The notes: a model not told the origin generated them from the sequence alone. A stretch of DNA of 64,000 nucleotides from Hyphomicrobiales bacterium (GCA_027483895.1 JAIXTP010000037.1:40620-104619), one strand, 5' to 3'. Positions 29,577 through 39,013 are shown, counted from the stretch's first letter. Numbers and translations are program-made.

Positions 29577-29604
29577 ATCGCTCGTCCTTTATCGGGAGTG
29601 CATC

Positions 29605-30552
29605 ATGACCGACGCGACGGCAGCGCGGCTGCGACCGGCGTCCCGGCCTTCTTTGTGGGATCGCATCGGCCAGGGGCGGAACGCTCTGGGCCTCATCTTC
29701 ATGCTGCCCGCGGCGGTCTTCCTGCTGCTGTTCCTGACCTATCCGCTCGGGCTCGGCGTATGGCTCGGCTTCACCGACACGCGCATCGGGCGGGCCGGCG
29801 TGTTCATCGGCCTCGAAAATTACGAGATGCTGCTGACCGACCACGTGTTCCTGCTGTCGGTCTTCAACACGATCCTCTACACGGTCGTGGCCTCGATCCT
29901 GAAATTCGCGCTGGGCCTCTGGCTCGCGCTGATCCTGAACGAGCATCTGCCGTTCAAGGCCTTCTTTCGCGCCATCGTGCTGCTGCCCTGGGTCGTGCCG
30001 ACGGTGCTTTCGGCCATCGCCTTCTGGTGGATCTACGACGCGCAGTTCTCGATCATCTCCTGGGCGCTCATCAAGCTCGGCTGGATCGATGCCCCGATCA
30101 ATTTTCTCGGCGATTCCACCAATGCGCGCGCCTCGGTGATCGCGGCGAACGTCTGGCGCGGCATTCCCTTCGTCGCGATCTCGCTTCTCGCGGGCCTTCA
30201 GACCATCCCGCCCTCGCTCAACGAGGCGGCGACGCTCGACGGCGCGACCTCATGGCAGCGCTTCCGCCACATCACGCTGCCGATGCTCTCGCCGATCATC
30301 GCGGTGGTGATGACCTTCTCGGTGCTGTTCACCTTCACCGACTTCCAGCTCATCTACGTGCTGACGCGCGGCGGTCCGCTCAACGCGACGCATCTCATGG
30401 CGACGCTGTCCTTCCAGCGCGCCATCCCGGGCGGGCAGCTGGGCGAGGGCGCGGCGATCGCGGTCGCCATGATCCCGTTCCTGCTCGGCGCGATCCTGTT
30501 CAGCTATTTCGGCCTGCAGCGCCGCAAATGGCAGCAGGGCGGGGCGGACTGA
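29605..30552 (+). CDS. ABC sugar transporter permease (MalF/UgpA type)
   Basis: This 315-residue protein has six predicted membrane helices and the EAA loop motif NEAATLDGATSWQRFRHITLP near residue 210, which docks on the UgpC-type ATPase. It belongs to the CUT1 permeases and would pair with the second permease encoded 16 bp downstream. The cytoplasmic N-terminus (about 25 residues) is polar. A ribosome site (GGGAG) lies about eight bases before the ATG. Confidence 0.93.
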   Translation: MTDATAARLRPASRPSLWDRIGQGRNALGLIFMLPAAVFLLLFLTYPLGLGVWLGFTDTRIGRAGVFIGLENYEMLLTDHVFLLSVFNTILYTVVASILKFALGLWLALILNEHLPFKAFFRAIVLLPWVVPTVLSAIAFWWIYDAQFSIISWALIKLGWIDAPINFLGDSTNARASVIAANVWRGIPFVAISLLAGLQTIPPSLNEAATLDGATSWQRFRHITLPMLSPIIAVVMTFSVLFTFTDFQLIYVLTRGGPLNATHLMATLSFQRAIPGGQLGEGAAIAVAMIPFLLGAILFSYFGLQRRKWQQGGAD

Positions 30553-30568
30553 GGGGGAGAACGAGATC

Positions 30569-31459
30569 ATGGCCATGACCGAACGCACCGCCCTCACCGA
30601 TCAGTCCGAGGGCATGAGCTACCTGAACAGCCTGCCGCGGCGGGTGATGACGGTTTATCTGCCGCTCGCCGTCTTCGTCTTCGTGCTGCTGTTCCCGTTC
30701 TACTGGATGGCGATCACGGCGGTGAAGCCGAACGCCGAGCTGACGGACTACAAGAATTTCAGCCCGTTCTGGGTGGTCCAGCCGACGCTCGACCACATCA
30801 AATATCTCCTGTTCGAGACCTCCTATCCGGGCTGGCTCTGGAACACGATGGTCGTGGCCGTGGGCGCGACCTTCACCTCGCTGTTCACCGCGGTACTCGC
30901 CGCCTATGCGATCGAGCGGCTGCGCTTCAAGGGCTCGCGCTGGGTCGGGCTCGGCATCTTCCTCGCCTATCTGGTGCCGCCCTCGATCCTGTTCATTCCG
31001 CTGGCGCTGATGGTGTTCAAGCTCGGTCTCTACGACACCAAATTCGCGCTGATCCTCACTTATCCCACCTTCCTCGTGCCGTTCTGCACCTGGCTGCTGA
31101 TGGGCTATTTCCGCTCGATCCCCTACGAGCTGGAGGAATGCGCGCTGGTCGACGGCGCCTCGCGCATCCAGATCCTCGTCAAGATCCTGCTGCCGCTCTC
31201 GGTGCCGGGTCTGATCTCGGCGGGCATCTTCGCCTTCACCCTGTCGTGGAACGAGTTCATCTACGCGCTCACCTTCATCCAGTCCTCGGAGAACAAGACC
31301 GTGCCGGTCGGCGTGCTCACGGAACTGGTGCGCAGCGACATCTATGAATGGGGTTCGCTGATGGCGGGCGCCCTGATCGGCTCGCTGCCGGTGGTGATCC
31401 TGTATTCGTTCTTCGTCGACTACTACGTCGCGTCGATGACCGGCGCCGTGAAGGAGTGA
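30569..31459 (+). CDS. ABC sugar transporter permease (MalG/UgpE type)
   Basis: This 296-residue protein has six membrane helices and the EAA motif ELEECALVDGASRIQILVKILLP. It ends with the family-typical VDYYVASMTGAVKE. It is the second membrane subunit of the importer. It is five bases upstream of the dehydrogenase gene at 31465, which ties the importer to sugar-acid oxidation. Confidence 0.93.
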   Translation: MAMTERTALTDQSEGMSYLNSLPRRVMTVYLPLAVFVFVLLFPFYWMAITAVKPNAELTDYKNFSPFWVVQPTLDHIKYLLFETSYPGWLWNTMVVAVGATFTSLFTAVLAAYAIERLRFKGSRWVGLGIFLAYLVPPSILFIPLALMVFKLGLYDTKFALILTYPTFLVPFCTWLLMGYFRSIPYELEECALVDGASRIQILVKILLPLSVPGLISAGIFAFTLSWNEFIYALTFIQSSENKTVPVGVLTELVRSDIYEWGSLMAGALIGSLPVVILYSFFVDYYVASMTGAVKE

Positions 31460-31464
31460 CCGGA

Positions 31465-32346
31465 ATGATCCGCGTCGGTTTCGTCGGCCTCGGCGCCATG
31501 GGCCTGCCCATGGCGCAGAACCTCGTCTCCAAGCAGTTCCGCGTGCGCGGCTTCGACATGCGCGCCGAAGCCGTCGCGGCGCTCGAAGCGTCGGGCGGGA
31601 CCGGAGCACCGAATGCGGCCGAGGCGGCGAAGGACGCGGATGTCCTCGTCCTGATGGTGGTCAACGCCGCGCAGGCCGAGGCCGTCCTGTTCGATGCGGG
31701 CGCGCTCGCGGCGACGGCGCCCGGCGCGGTCGTCATGCTGATGGCGACCTGCCCGCCGGCGGCCGCCGAAGCCCTCGCCCGTCGGATCGAGTCCGAAGGC
31801 CGGCGTCTCGTCGATGCGCCCGTCTCGGGCGGCGTCGCCGGTGCCAAGGGCGGGACGCTGACCATCATGGCGGGTGCTGCGGATGCCGACTTCGCGACCG
31901 CGAAGCCGGTGCTCGACGCCCTCGGCGACAAGGTCTTCCATGTGGGCCCGAAGCCCGGGCAGGGCGCCGCGGTGAAGACCGTGAACCAGCTGCTCTGCGG
32001 CGTTCACATCGCCGTCGCCGCGGAAGGGCTGGCATTGGCGGAGAAGGCCGGCATCGATCCGGCGGTCGCGCTGAAGATCCTCGGCGGCTCCGCGGCGGCG
32101 AGCTGGATGCTCAACAATCGCGGTCCGCGCATGCTCGAAGACGAGCCGCCCGTGATGAGCGCGGTCGACATATTCGTGAAGGATCTCGGCATCGTGCTCG
32201 ACGCGGGCCGCGCGGCCAAGACCGCGTTGCCGCTGGCCGCGGCCGCGCACCAGATGTTCCTCGCCGCATCGGCGCAGGGACTCGGCGGGCAGGACGACAG
32301 CCAGGTGATCGAGACCTACCGGACGCTCGCCGGCCTCGCCGACTGA
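31465..32346 (+). CDS. beta-hydroxyacid dehydrogenase (tartronate-semialdehyde reductase/threonate dehydrogenase-like)
   Basis: This 293-residue enzyme has the NAD-binding motif VGFVGLGAMGLPMAQNL, the substrate motif DAPVSGGVAGAKGG and the catalytic lysine in GAAVKTVNQLL (about residue 171). It belongs to the 3-hydroxyisobutyrate/tartronate-semialdehyde reductase family; the closest branches by eye are 2-hydroxy-3-oxopropionate reductase and L-threonate dehydrogenase. It is five bases downstream of the permease gene and is probably the catabolic enzyme for the imported substrate. It converges on lacI with a four-base gap. Confidence 0.88.
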   Translation: MIRVGFVGLGAMGLPMAQNLVSKQFRVRGFDMRAEAVAALEASGGTGAPNAAEAAKDADVLVLMVVNAAQAEAVLFDAGALAATAPGAVVMLMATCPPAAAEALARRIESEGRRLVDAPVSGGVAGAKGGTLTIMAGAADADFATAKPVLDALGDKVFHVGPKPGQGAAVKTVNQLLCGVHIAVAAEGLALAEKAGIDPAVALKILGGSAAASWMLNNRGPRMLEDEPPVMSAVDIFVKDLGIVLDAGRAAKTALPLAAAAHQMFLAASAQGLGGQDDSQVIETYRTLAGLAD

Positions 32347-32350
32347 CGGC

Positions 32351-33370
32351 TCAGCGCGGCGGCGGCGCCGTCGTGCCCCGCACCACGAGTTCCGGCGTCA
32401 GGCGGATCTTCTGCGGCGCGTCGTCGAAGCCCATGCAGCGGTCGATCAGCAGGTCGGCGGTGCGCGCGCCGATCTCGACCTGCCGGTTGTGCAGGGTCGT
32501 CAAGGCGGGCACCCATTGGGCGGCCTCCTTCACGTCGTCGCAGCCGACGATCGAGAAGTCCCGGCCGGGCTGCATGCCCCGCCGCGTCACGCCGAGAATG
32601 GCGCCGAAGGCCGAAAGATCGTTGAAGCAGATGGCGGCCGTCGGCGGGTCGGGCAGATCGAGAAGCCGGCCGACGCCGATGTCGCCCATCTCGCGCGTGC
32701 CGAAACCTTCGACCATGAGCGCGGGATCGAGCGTCAGGCCGTGCCGCGCATGCATCTCGCGATAGGCTTCACGCCGAAGACGACCCGTCGAGACGGTGTC
32801 CGATCCGCCGATGATCGCGATCCGCCGATGTCCGAGCCCGATCAGATGGTCCATCGCGGCGCGCGCGCCCGCCGCATCGTCGCTGCCGACGAAATCCGCT
32901 TCGAGATCGGGTATCTCGCGCATCATCTGCACGAGGGGAATGCCCGCATTGAGGAACGGCGCGAGCGTTTCGCGAGACGTTCCGCCCGCCGCGCACAGGA
33001 TCAGCCCGTCGGGCCTGTATTCCCGGAGCGTGGCGAGCACGCGCGTCTGGCGCTCGAAGGACTCGCCGTAGGTGCCGAGCAGGATCGAGCGGCCCCGTTC
33101 CGCCGCCCGCTCCTCGATCGCTCCCAGAAGTTCCATGAAATAAGGGTTGGTGATGTCATGAAAGACGACCGCGAGAATGTCGCTGCGCGCCGTGCGCAGG
33201 CTCGCGGCGCTGCGATTGTAGACATAGCCCATCTCGCGCGCGGCCTTCTGGACGCGCTCGCGCGTCGCTTCGGCCACGACCGGACTGTCGCGCAAGGCGA
33301 GCGAGACCGTCGCCGTCGACACTTCGAGACGTTGCGCGATCACCTGAAGCGTGACGCGTTCGTCGCTCAT
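32351..33370 (-). CDS. LacI-family transcriptional repressor
   Basis: This 339-residue regulator has an N-terminal helix-turn-helix (VTLQVIAQRLEVSTATVSLAL, residues 6-26) with the LacI hinge region, and a C-terminal periplasmic-binding-protein-like effector domain (PYFMELLGAIEERA through TLHNRQVEIGARTADLL). The gene lies between two beta-hydroxyacid dehydrogenase genes and divergent from the second, so it very likely controls the local sugar-acid cluster. A CG-centred operator-like site at 33426-33439 overlaps its own -35 box, implying autorepression. The inducer is presumably the imported sugar acid, which cannot be named from sequence. Confidence 0.93.
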   Translation of the reverse strand: MSDERVTLQVIAQRLEVSTATVSLALRDSPVVAEATRERVQKAAREMGYVYNRSAASLRTARSDILAVVFHDITNPYFMELLGAIEERAAERGRSILLGTYGESFERQTRVLATLREYRPDGLILCAAGGTSRETLAPFLNAGIPLVQMMREIPDLEADFVGSDDAAGARAAMDHLIGLGHRRIAIIGGSDTVSTGRLRREAYREMHARHGLTLDPALMVEGFGTREMGDIGVGRLLDLPDPPTAAICFNDLSAFGAILGVTRRGMQPGRDFSIVGCDDVKEAAQWVPALTTLHNRQVEIGARTADLLIDRCMGFDDAPQKIRLTPELVVRGTTAPPPR

Positions 33371-33400
33371 CGCATGCTTCCCTGAACCCCCGATCTTCGT

Positions 33401-33439
33401 ATGATAAGCGGGCAGGGAGCGGCGTTCAAAACGTTTAAG
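33401..33439 (-). promoter_or_regulatory. lacI promoter with overlapping operator
   Basis: On the minus strand, TTGAAC (33424-33429) and TATCAT (33401-33406) are separated by exactly 17 bases and would start transcription about 24 bases before the lacI ATG. The operator-like site TCAAAACGTTTAAG (33426-33439) lies over the -35 box and also just upstream of the divergent dehydrogenase gene, so one bound repressor could block both. Confidence 0.6.
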
Positions 33440-33469
33440 CTCCTCTAAAAGCAAAAAAGGGAGGTCCGC

Positions 33470-34390
33470 GTGGCGACCAAGGAACGGATCGGCTTCATCG
33501 GCGTGGGTCTGATGGGCCACGGCATGGCCAAGAACATCGTCGAGAAGGGTTGGCCGCTCACCGTGATGGGCCACCGCAACCGGACGCCGGTCGAGGATCT
33601 GCTCGGGCGCGGCGCCAAGGAGGCGAAGACGCCGAAGGCGCTCGCCGAAGCGTCGGACGTCGTCTTTCTCTGCGTGACCGGCTCGCCGCAGGTCGAAGCC
33701 GTCGTCCGCGGGCCGGACGGTCTCGTCGCGGGTCTCAAGCCCGGCTCGGTGATCGTCGACTGCTCCACCTCCGACCCCGTCTCCACCGCGACGCTCGCGG
33801 AAGAACTCGCCGCGCAGGGCATCACGCTCGTGGATGCTCCGCTCGGACGCACCCCGAAGGAGGCGTGGGAGGGCAAGCTCGACACGATGGTCGGCTGTTC
33901 GCCCGAGACCTTCGAGCGCCTCAAGCCCGTCCTCGAAGCCTGGGCTGGCCGCGTGATCCATATCGGCGGCACCGGCGACGGACACCGGATGAAGCTGCTC
34001 AACAACTTCCTGTCGATGGGCTATGCGGCGCTCTATGCCGAGGCGCTCGTGCTCGCGCAGAAGGTCGGCATCACGCCGCAGCGCTTCGACAGCGTCATCC
34101 GCGGCGGCCGCATGGATTGCGGCTTCTACCAGACCTTCATGCAATACGTGCTGGAGCGCGACCGCAACGCGCATCGCTTCACGCTGAGCAATGCGCTCAA
34201 GGACATGCGCTATCTCGAGTCGATGGCGGACTCGGTCGCGATCGCCAATCCCATGGGCAACGGCGTGAAGAACGCCTTCGCGCTGGCCGCCTCGGCTCTC
34301 GGCCCGGACAAGTACGTTCCCATGCTGTCGGACGCGGTGGCGGGCCTCAACGGCATCAGCTTCGGCCCGATCCCCGAGGATAAGGCCTGA
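33470..34390 (+). CDS. beta-hydroxyacid dehydrogenase (HIBADH/GlxR family)
   Basis: This 306-residue enzyme has the NAD-binding start IGFIGVGLMGHGMAKNI, the motif DAPLGRTPKEAWEG in place of the more common DAPVSGG, and the catalytic lysine in HRMKLLNNFLSMG. The altered substrate motif suggests a substrate different from that of the paralogue at 31465. The start is a GTG at 33470 with AGGGAGG about eight bases upstream. It is divergent from lacI, with the operator between them. Confidence 0.86.
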   Translation: MATKERIGFIGVGLMGHGMAKNIVEKGWPLTVMGHRNRTPVEDLLGRGAKEAKTPKALAEASDVVFLCVTGSPQVEAVVRGPDGLVAGLKPGSVIVDCSTSDPVSTATLAEELAAQGITLVDAPLGRTPKEAWEGKLDTMVGCSPETFERLKPVLEAWAGRVIHIGGTGDGHRMKLLNNFLSMGYAALYAEALVLAQKVGITPQRFDSVIRGGRMDCGFYQTFMQYVLERDRNAHRFTLSNALKDMRYLESMADSVAIANPMGNGVKNAFALAASALGPDKYVPMLSDAVAGLNGISFGPIPEDKA

Positions 34391-34447
34391 TTTCCCGATG
34401 CCGCGGCGCGCGCCTCCGGTGCGCGTCGCCTCCGGGCCGTCCGCCGC

Positions 34448-34714
34448 TCACTCGCCCGGCGCGCGGGCGGCGATGGCCAGCGCATGCACGCCGGCCTTCA
34501 ATTCCTCGGCGACGATCGCATTGACCATGCGGTGACGCTCCACGCGGCTCTTGCCGGCGAAGGCGTCCGCGACCACATGGATGCGGAAATGCGTTTCGCC
34601 GCTCTCGCGCCAGCCGGCATGGCCCGCGTGGAGATGCGACTCGTCGATCACCTCCAGCGCGACGGGCGAGAGCGCCGTTTCGAGCTTTCGCGTCATCGAT
34701 TCCTTCATCGTCAT
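34448..34714 (-). CDS. bolA: BolA family protein
   Basis: This 88-residue protein starts MTMKESMTRKLETALSP and shows the BolA core SHLHAGHAGWRESGETHFRIHVV followed by SRVERHRMVNAIVAEEL. The HAGH histidine region, which contributes to [2Fe-2S] binding with CGFS glutaredoxins, is intact. It is the BolA1 type, longer than the IbaG-like paralogue at 3648-3884. GGAAGGA precedes the ATG. It is divergent from the J-domain gene, a pairing conserved in Hyphomicrobiales. Confidence 0.93.
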   Translation of the reverse strand: MTMKESMTRKLETALSPVALEVIDESHLHAGHAGWRESGETHFRIHVVADAFAGKSRVERHRMVNAIVAEELKAGVHALAIAARAPGE

Positions 34715-34816
34715 CGGGGATCCTTCCCGGTCCGCGCCGCGTTCGAGCGGTCCGCGGCGCCGACGGAGACAACTCCGTCTTGCCGCACCTGCCCCGTCCC
34801 TCATAATACCCGCGTC

Positions 34817-35434
34817 ATGAATCTCAACTCGCCCCTGTTCGACCGCATCCGCACCCGCCGCAAGGCGGAGGAGGCGGCCGTCGAGAACAAGCCCGGCTGT
34901 CAGCATCCGGGCTGCTCGGCCGCGGGCGAATTCCGCGCGCCCAAGGGCCGCAACCGCGAGGGCGAGTATTTCCGTTTCTGCCTGGAGCACGTGAAGGCCT
35001 ACAACGCGTCCTACAATTACTTCAACGGCATGTCCGACGAAGCGGTCGCGAAGTTCCAGAAGGAATCGGTCATCGGCCACCGGCCCACTTGGGGCATGGG
35101 CGTGAATTCGGCTGCTGCCAAAGCGGCCGCGGCGAACGCCAAGGGCGATCACGGCGTCTATGACGACCCGCTGGGCCTGTTCCGAGCAGCCGGTTTCGCG
35201 GGTCGCACCGCGCCGGAACCGGAGCGTCGCCGCGGCGTCGGGCCCGTCGCACGGCGGGCGCTCGACCGGCTCGATCTCGACGATCAGGCCGATGCGACGG
35301 CGATCAAGATGCGGTTCAAGGCGCTCGTGAAGAAGTTCCACCCCGACATGAACGGGGGCGACCGATCGACCGAAGACCGTCTCCGGGAAATCATCGACGC
35401 CTACAACACGCTGAAGGGCGCGGGCCTCGTCTGA
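34817..35434 (+). CDS. J-domain (DnaJ-like) protein
   Basis: This 205-residue protein has a C-terminal J-domain (about residues 147-205) with the HPD motif in KKFHPDMNGG, which stimulates a DnaK-type chaperone. The N-terminal half is distinctive: CQHPGCSAAGEFRAPKGR followed by FCLEHVKAYNASYNYFNGM, a Cys/His set that may bind a metal. Members of this group sit upstream of cobS in many Hyphomicrobiales, as here, but no client is known. The start at 34817 gives the family-typical MNLNSPLFDRIR. Confidence 0.88.
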   Translation: MNLNSPLFDRIRTRRKAEEAAVENKPGCQHPGCSAAGEFRAPKGRNREGEYFRFCLEHVKAYNASYNYFNGMSDEAVAKFQKESVIGHRPTWGMGVNSAAAKAAAANAKGDHGVYDDPLGLFRAAGFAGRTAPEPERRRGVGPVARRALDRLDLDDQADATAIKMRFKALVKKFHPDMNGGDRSTEDRLREIIDAYNTLKGAGLV

Positions 35435-35469
35435 GCGCAACCGCCGGGGCGGGAATGCGTTTTCCGGAA

Positions 35470-35498
35470 TTGCCTCGGGCCGGGGCGCGCCCTAAAGA
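35470..35498 (+). promoter_or_regulatory. possible cobS promoter
   Basis: TTGCCT (35470-35475) and TAAAGA (35493-35498) are separated by 17 bases, in the 122-bp gap before cobS. The match to the housekeeping consensus is moderate (4 of 6 in each box). Confidence 0.3.
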
Positions 35499-35556
35499 TT
35501 GTCGTCGAAGCCGCCTCGGCCTCCGGTCGGGCGGCGCATCGCTTCCGTGAGGATCC

Positions 35557-36543
35557 ATGTCCGCTGTTTCCGACGTCGCTCCCGGTCTGCCCGACATGAA
35601 GGTGTCGGCGCGTCAGGTGTTCGGGATCGATACCGACATCGAAGTGCCCGCTTATTCCGAGCCGGATCCCCACGTCCCGGATCTCGACCCCGATTACCTG
35701 TTCGACCGCGAGACCACGCTCGCGATCCTCGCGGGCTTCGCGCGCAACCGTCGCGTGATGGTCACCGGCTATCACGGCACGGGCAAGTCGACGCATATCG
35801 AGCAGGTCGCGGCGCGGCTGAACTGGCCCTGCGTGCGCGTGAACCTCGACAGCCACGTCTCGCGCATCGATCTCGTCGGCAAGGACGCGATCGTGCTGCG
35901 TGACGGCAAGCAGATCACGGAATTCCAGGACGGCATTCTCCCCTGGGCGCTGCAGAACAACATCGCGCTCGTGTTCGACGAATACGACGCGGGTCGGCCT
36001 GACGTGATGTTCGTGATCCAGCGCGTGCTGGAACTTTCCGGCAAGCTGACGCTGCTCGACCAGAAGCGCGTCATCCGCCCGCACGGGGCCTTCCGCCTGT
36101 TCGCCACGACCAACACGGTCGGCCTCGGCGACACGTCGGGCCTCTATCACGGCACGCAGCAGATCAACCAGGGTCAGATGGACCGCTGGTCGATCGTGAC
36201 GACGCTCAATTACCTGCCGCACGACAAGGAAGTGGACATCGTCCTGTCCAAGGCGAAGCACTATGCTGGCAAGGAAGGGCGCGACATCGTCAACAAGATG
36301 GTCCGCGTCGCGGACATGACGCGCAACGCCTTCATCAACGGCGATCTCTCGACCGTGATGAGCCCCCGCACCGTCATCACCTGGGCCGAGAACGCCGACA
36401 TCTTCAAGGATATCGGCTTCGCGTTCCGCGTGACCTTCCTGAACAAGTGCGACGAACTCGAGCGCGCCCTCGTCGCCGAGTTCTACCAGCGGTCCTTCGG
36501 CGTCGAATTGCCGGAGAGCTCCCTCAACATCGCGCTGAGCTGA
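35557..36543 (+). CDS. cobS: aerobic cobaltochelatase subunit CobS
   Basis: This 328-residue AAA+ ATPase has Walker [10 protein letters not shown] (about residues 70-78), Walker [12 protein letters not shown] and a sensor region [11 protein letters not shown]. CobS and CobT form the chaperone-like ATPase that drives cobalt insertion into hydrogenobyrinic acid a,c-diamide by CobN in aerobic B12 synthesis. cobT follows after 46 bp; cobN is not in this window. In Hyphomicrobiales cobS-cobT often stand apart from the main cob operon, as here. No cobalamin riboswitch is seen upstream. Confidence 0.95.
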   Translation: MSAVSDVAPGLPDMKVSARQVFGIDTDIEVPAYSEPDPHVPDLDPDYLFDRETTLAILAGFARNRRVMVTGYHGTGKSTHIEQVAARLNWPCVRVNLDSHVSRIDLVGKDAIVLRDGKQITEFQDGILPWALQNNIALVFDEYDAGRPDVMFVIQRVLELSGKLTLLDQKRVIRPHGAFRLFATTNTVGLGDTSGLYHGTQQINQGQMDRWSIVTTLNYLPHDKEVDIVLSKAKHYAGKEGRDIVNKMVRVADMTRNAFINGDLSTVMSPRTVITWAENADIFKDIGFAFRVTFLNKCDELERALVAEFYQRSFGVELPESSLNIALS

Positions 36544-36549
36544 TCCGGC

Positions 36550-36570
36550 CGGTCCGTCTCGTACGGACCG
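36550..36570 (+). repeat. stem-loop between cobS and cobT
   Basis: An 8-bp perfect stem (arms 36550-36557 and 36563-36570) with a five-base loop sits in the 46-bp cobS-cobT gap. No T-run follows, so it probably affects mRNA stability or processing rather than ending transcription. Confidence 0.4.
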
Positions 36571-36589
36571 CCCGACCGGAGCCGAAGAC

Positions 36590-38488
36590 GTGACGTCGAA
36601 CCGGAAGCCGTCCCAGCCTCAGAAGGAAGCCCCCACCGAACCGTTCAAGCGGTCGGTGGCCGGCTGCCTGCGCGCGATCGCCCGCGTGCCGGAATTCGAG
36701 GTGACCTTCGCCGCCGACCGGCCCGCCCTGCTGCCGGACCGCGCGCGGCTGCCCGAGCCCGCGCGCAAGCTCTTGCCGCATGAGGCGGCCGTGATCCGTG
36801 GCAATGCCGATGCCATGGCCCTACGCCTCGCCTGCCACGACGAGGGCATGCACCGCCGCCTTGCGCCCGACGGCGCCGCCGCGCGCGCGGTGTTCGATGC
36901 CGTCGAGCAGGCGCGTGTGGAGGCCATCGGCTCGCGGCGCATGACGGGCGTCGCGGGCAACATCGCCGCGATGCTCGACGACCGCTATCACCGCGGCAAT
37001 TATCACGAGATCACAGACCGGGCCGACGCGCCGCTCGAAGATGCGCTGGCCATGATGGTGCGCGAGCGCCTGACGGGGCTGAAGGTGCCGCCCGCGGCGC
37101 GCAAGATCGTCGAACTCTGGCGTCCGTGGATCGAGGAGAAGGCGGGCAAGGATCTCGACCGGCTCGGCGAGAGCCTCGAAGACCAGCGCGCCTTCGCCCG
37201 CAGCATCCGCGACATGCTCGTGCATCTCGACATGGCCGAGGAGACGGAGGGCGAGCCCGACGATTCCGACGACCGCGACGAGAACGAGAGCCAGGAACAG
37301 AGCGAGCAGTCGCAGGAGGGCGAGTCCGAGGACCGCTCCGATTCCGAACGCGCCGAGATGGAGCAGTCGGAAGAAGCCTCCGAGGAGATCGAGGAGGGCA
37401 TGAGCGAGTCCTCCGACGGCCCGACCGGCGAGATGCCCGACGAGATGGACGAGGCCGACGGCGACGACCCGGCCGAGGCCTGGCGCCCGCCGACGAGCTC
37501 CGCCAACGAGCGCCGGGCGCCCGACTACAAGGCCTTCACCGAGCGCTTCGACGAGATCGTCGAGGCCGAGACGCTGTGCGACGCCGAGGAGCTCGACCGT
37601 CTCCGCGCCTATCTCGACAAGCAGCTCTGCCATCTGCAGGGGGTGGTCGCACGCCTCGCCAACCGGCTGCAGCGCCGGCTCATGGCGCAGCAGAACCGCG
37701 CTTGGGAGTTCGACCTCGAAGAGGGCGCGCTCGATCCGGCACGGCTCATCCGCATCGTCATCGACCCCTTCCAGCCGCTCTCCTTCAAACGCGAGAAGGA
37801 TACGAATTTCCGCGACACGGTCGTCACGCTGCTGATCGACAATTCGGGCTCGATGCGCGGCCGACCGATCACGGTCGCCGCGACCTGCGCCGACATTCTC
37901 GCCCGAACGCTGGAGCGCTGCGGCGTGAAGGTCGAGATCCTCGGCTTCACCACCCGGGCGTGGAAGGGCGGGCAATCGCGCGAGTCCTGGCTGCAGGCGG
38001 GCAAGCCCGCCAATCCGGGCCGCCTCAACGATCTCCGGCACATCGTCTACAAGAGCGCCGATGCGCCCTGGCGGCGTGCTCGGCGCAATCTCGGCCTGAT
38101 GATGCGCGAGGGTCTCCTCAAGGAGAACATCGACGGCGAGGCGCTGGATTGGGCACACAAGCGCCTGCTCGGCCGGCCCGAGCAGCGCCGCATCCTGATG
38201 GTGATTTCCGACGGCGCGCCGGTCGACGACTCCACGCTGTCGGTGAACCCGGGCAACTATCTCGAAAAGCATCTGCGGCACGTGATCGACGAGATCGAGA
38301 ACCGCTCGCCGGTGCAGCTCATCGCCATCGGCATCGGCCATGACGTGACCCGCTATTACAAGCGCGCCGTCACCATCGTGGACGCCGAGGAACTCGGCGG
38401 CGCGATGACCGAAAAGCTGGCGGAGCTGTTCGAGGACAAAGTGCCCGAGCGCGTGGTCCGGCGCCCGACGCGTCGCGCGGCCGGCTGA
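36590..38488 (+). CDS. cobT: aerobic cobaltochelatase subunit CobT
   Basis: This 632-residue protein starts at a GTG. It has an N-terminal helical domain, a very acidic central stretch (about residues 215-300, rich in Glu, Asp and Ser) and a C-terminal von Willebrand A domain with the MIDAS motif DNSGSMRG (about residue 418). That layout is typical of CobT, the adaptor that links the CobS ATPase ring to CobN. It is separated from cobS by 46 bp containing a small hairpin. A repeated palindromic element (38519-38621) follows its stop. Confidence 0.95.
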   Translation: MTSNRKPSQPQKEAPTEPFKRSVAGCLRAIARVPEFEVTFAADRPALLPDRARLPEPARKLLPHEAAVIRGNADAMALRLACHDEGMHRRLAPDGAAARAVFDAVEQARVEAIGSRRMTGVAGNIAAMLDDRYHRGNYHEITDRADAPLEDALAMMVRERLTGLKVPPAARKIVELWRPWIEEKAGKDLDRLGESLEDQRAFARSIRDMLVHLDMAEETEGEPDDSDDRDENESQEQSEQSQEGESEDRSDSERAEMEQSEEASEEIEEGMSESSDGPTGEMPDEMDEADGDDPAEAWRPPTSSANERRAPDYKAFTERFDEIVEAETLCDAEELDRLRAYLDKQLCHLQGVVARLANRLQRRLMAQQNRAWEFDLEEGALDPARLIRIVIDPFQPLSFKREKDTNFRDTVVTLLIDNSGSMRGRPITVAATCADILARTLERCGVKVEILGFTTRAWKGGQSRESWLQAGKPANPGRLNDLRHIVYKSADAPWRRARRNLGLMMREGLLKENIDGEALDWAHKRLLGRPEQRRILMVISDGAPVDDSTLSVNPGNYLEKHLRHVIDEIENRSPVQLIAIGIGHDVTRYYKRAVTIVDAEELGGAMTEKLAELFEDKVPERVVRRPTRRAAG

Positions 38489-38518
38489 GTGGCGACGGAC
38501 CGGCGCAATTTTATTCAC

Positions 38519-38621
38519 CGTCATTGCGAGGAGCGTCAGCGACGAAGCAATCCAGAGAACGGTCGGGTTCGGCGCGAGTGCCGACCGTTCTCTGGATTGC
38601 TTCGCTTCGCTCGCAATGACG
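38519..38621. repeat. REP-like palindromic element (imperfect inverted repeat)
   Basis: A left arm (38519-38566, beginning CGTCATTGCGAGGAGCG) and a right arm (38581-38621, ending CTCGCAATGACG) form a long imperfect inverted repeat with a 14-base centre. The arm words ATTGCGAG and GAAGCAATCCAG are those of a dispersed repeat known from alphaproteobacterial genomes such as Bradyrhizobium and Rhodopseudomonas. It lies between cobT and the rpmB terminator, in non-coding DNA. Only one copy is seen in this window. Confidence 0.75.
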
Positions 38622-38654
38622 ACAGGGGGCGCGAGGGCAACAGCGCGCAGGACG

Positions 38655-38690
38655 CAAAAAACCCGCCGGGCGATCGCCGCGGCGGGTTTC
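38655..38690 (-). terminator. rho-independent terminator of rpmB
   Basis: On the minus strand a GC-rich stem (outer arms 38659-38667 and 38681-38689, with a further self-complementary GGCGATCGCC inside) is followed by a run of six T. It lies about 27 bases past the rpmB stop. Confidence 0.9.
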
Positions 38691-38716
38691 GTGTTCGTCG
38701 AAGACGGAAAGAAGCG

Positions 38717-39013
38717 TCAGGCGGCCGCGGTTTCGGCCAGCTTCTTCTCGATCTGGCGCTTCAGCTCGCGGGCGCCCTGCGACAGGTCGGTCTCGCTCGC
38801 CTTCACGAGGAAGGCGTCGAGGCCGCCGCGGTGCTCCACCGAGCGCAGCGCGTTCGCGGCGATCCGCATGCGGACGGCGCGACCGAGAACGTCGGACTGC
38901 AGCGTGACGCTGCACAGGTTCGGGAGGAACCGGCGCTTGGTCTTGCGGTTCGAGTGGCTGACGAGGTGGCCGCTCATCACGGCGGTGCCGGTCAGTTCAC
39001 AACGGCGAGCCAT
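38717..39013 (-). CDS. rpmB: 50S ribosomal protein L28
   Basis: This 98-residue basic protein starts [24 protein letters not shown], the standard L28 N-terminus, and continues [17 protein letters not shown]. It has the longer C-terminus typical of alphaproteobacterial L28. It stands alone and is divergent from the DUF3108 gene, followed by a strong terminator. Confidence 0.97.
   Translation of the reverse strand: MARRCELTGTAVMSGHLVSHSNRKTKRRFLPNLCSVTLQSDVLGRAVRMRIAANALRSVEHRGGLDAFLVKASETDLSQGARELKRQIEKKLAETAAA

Noticed and set aside
35435..35556. Cobalamin riboswitch before cobS
   Set aside because: The 122-bp gap is too short and lacks the B12-box words.
36821..38524. 567-codon minus-strand frame opposite cobT
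   Set aside because: It is antisense to cobT and shows no domain; the acidic and VWA regions of CobT are clear.
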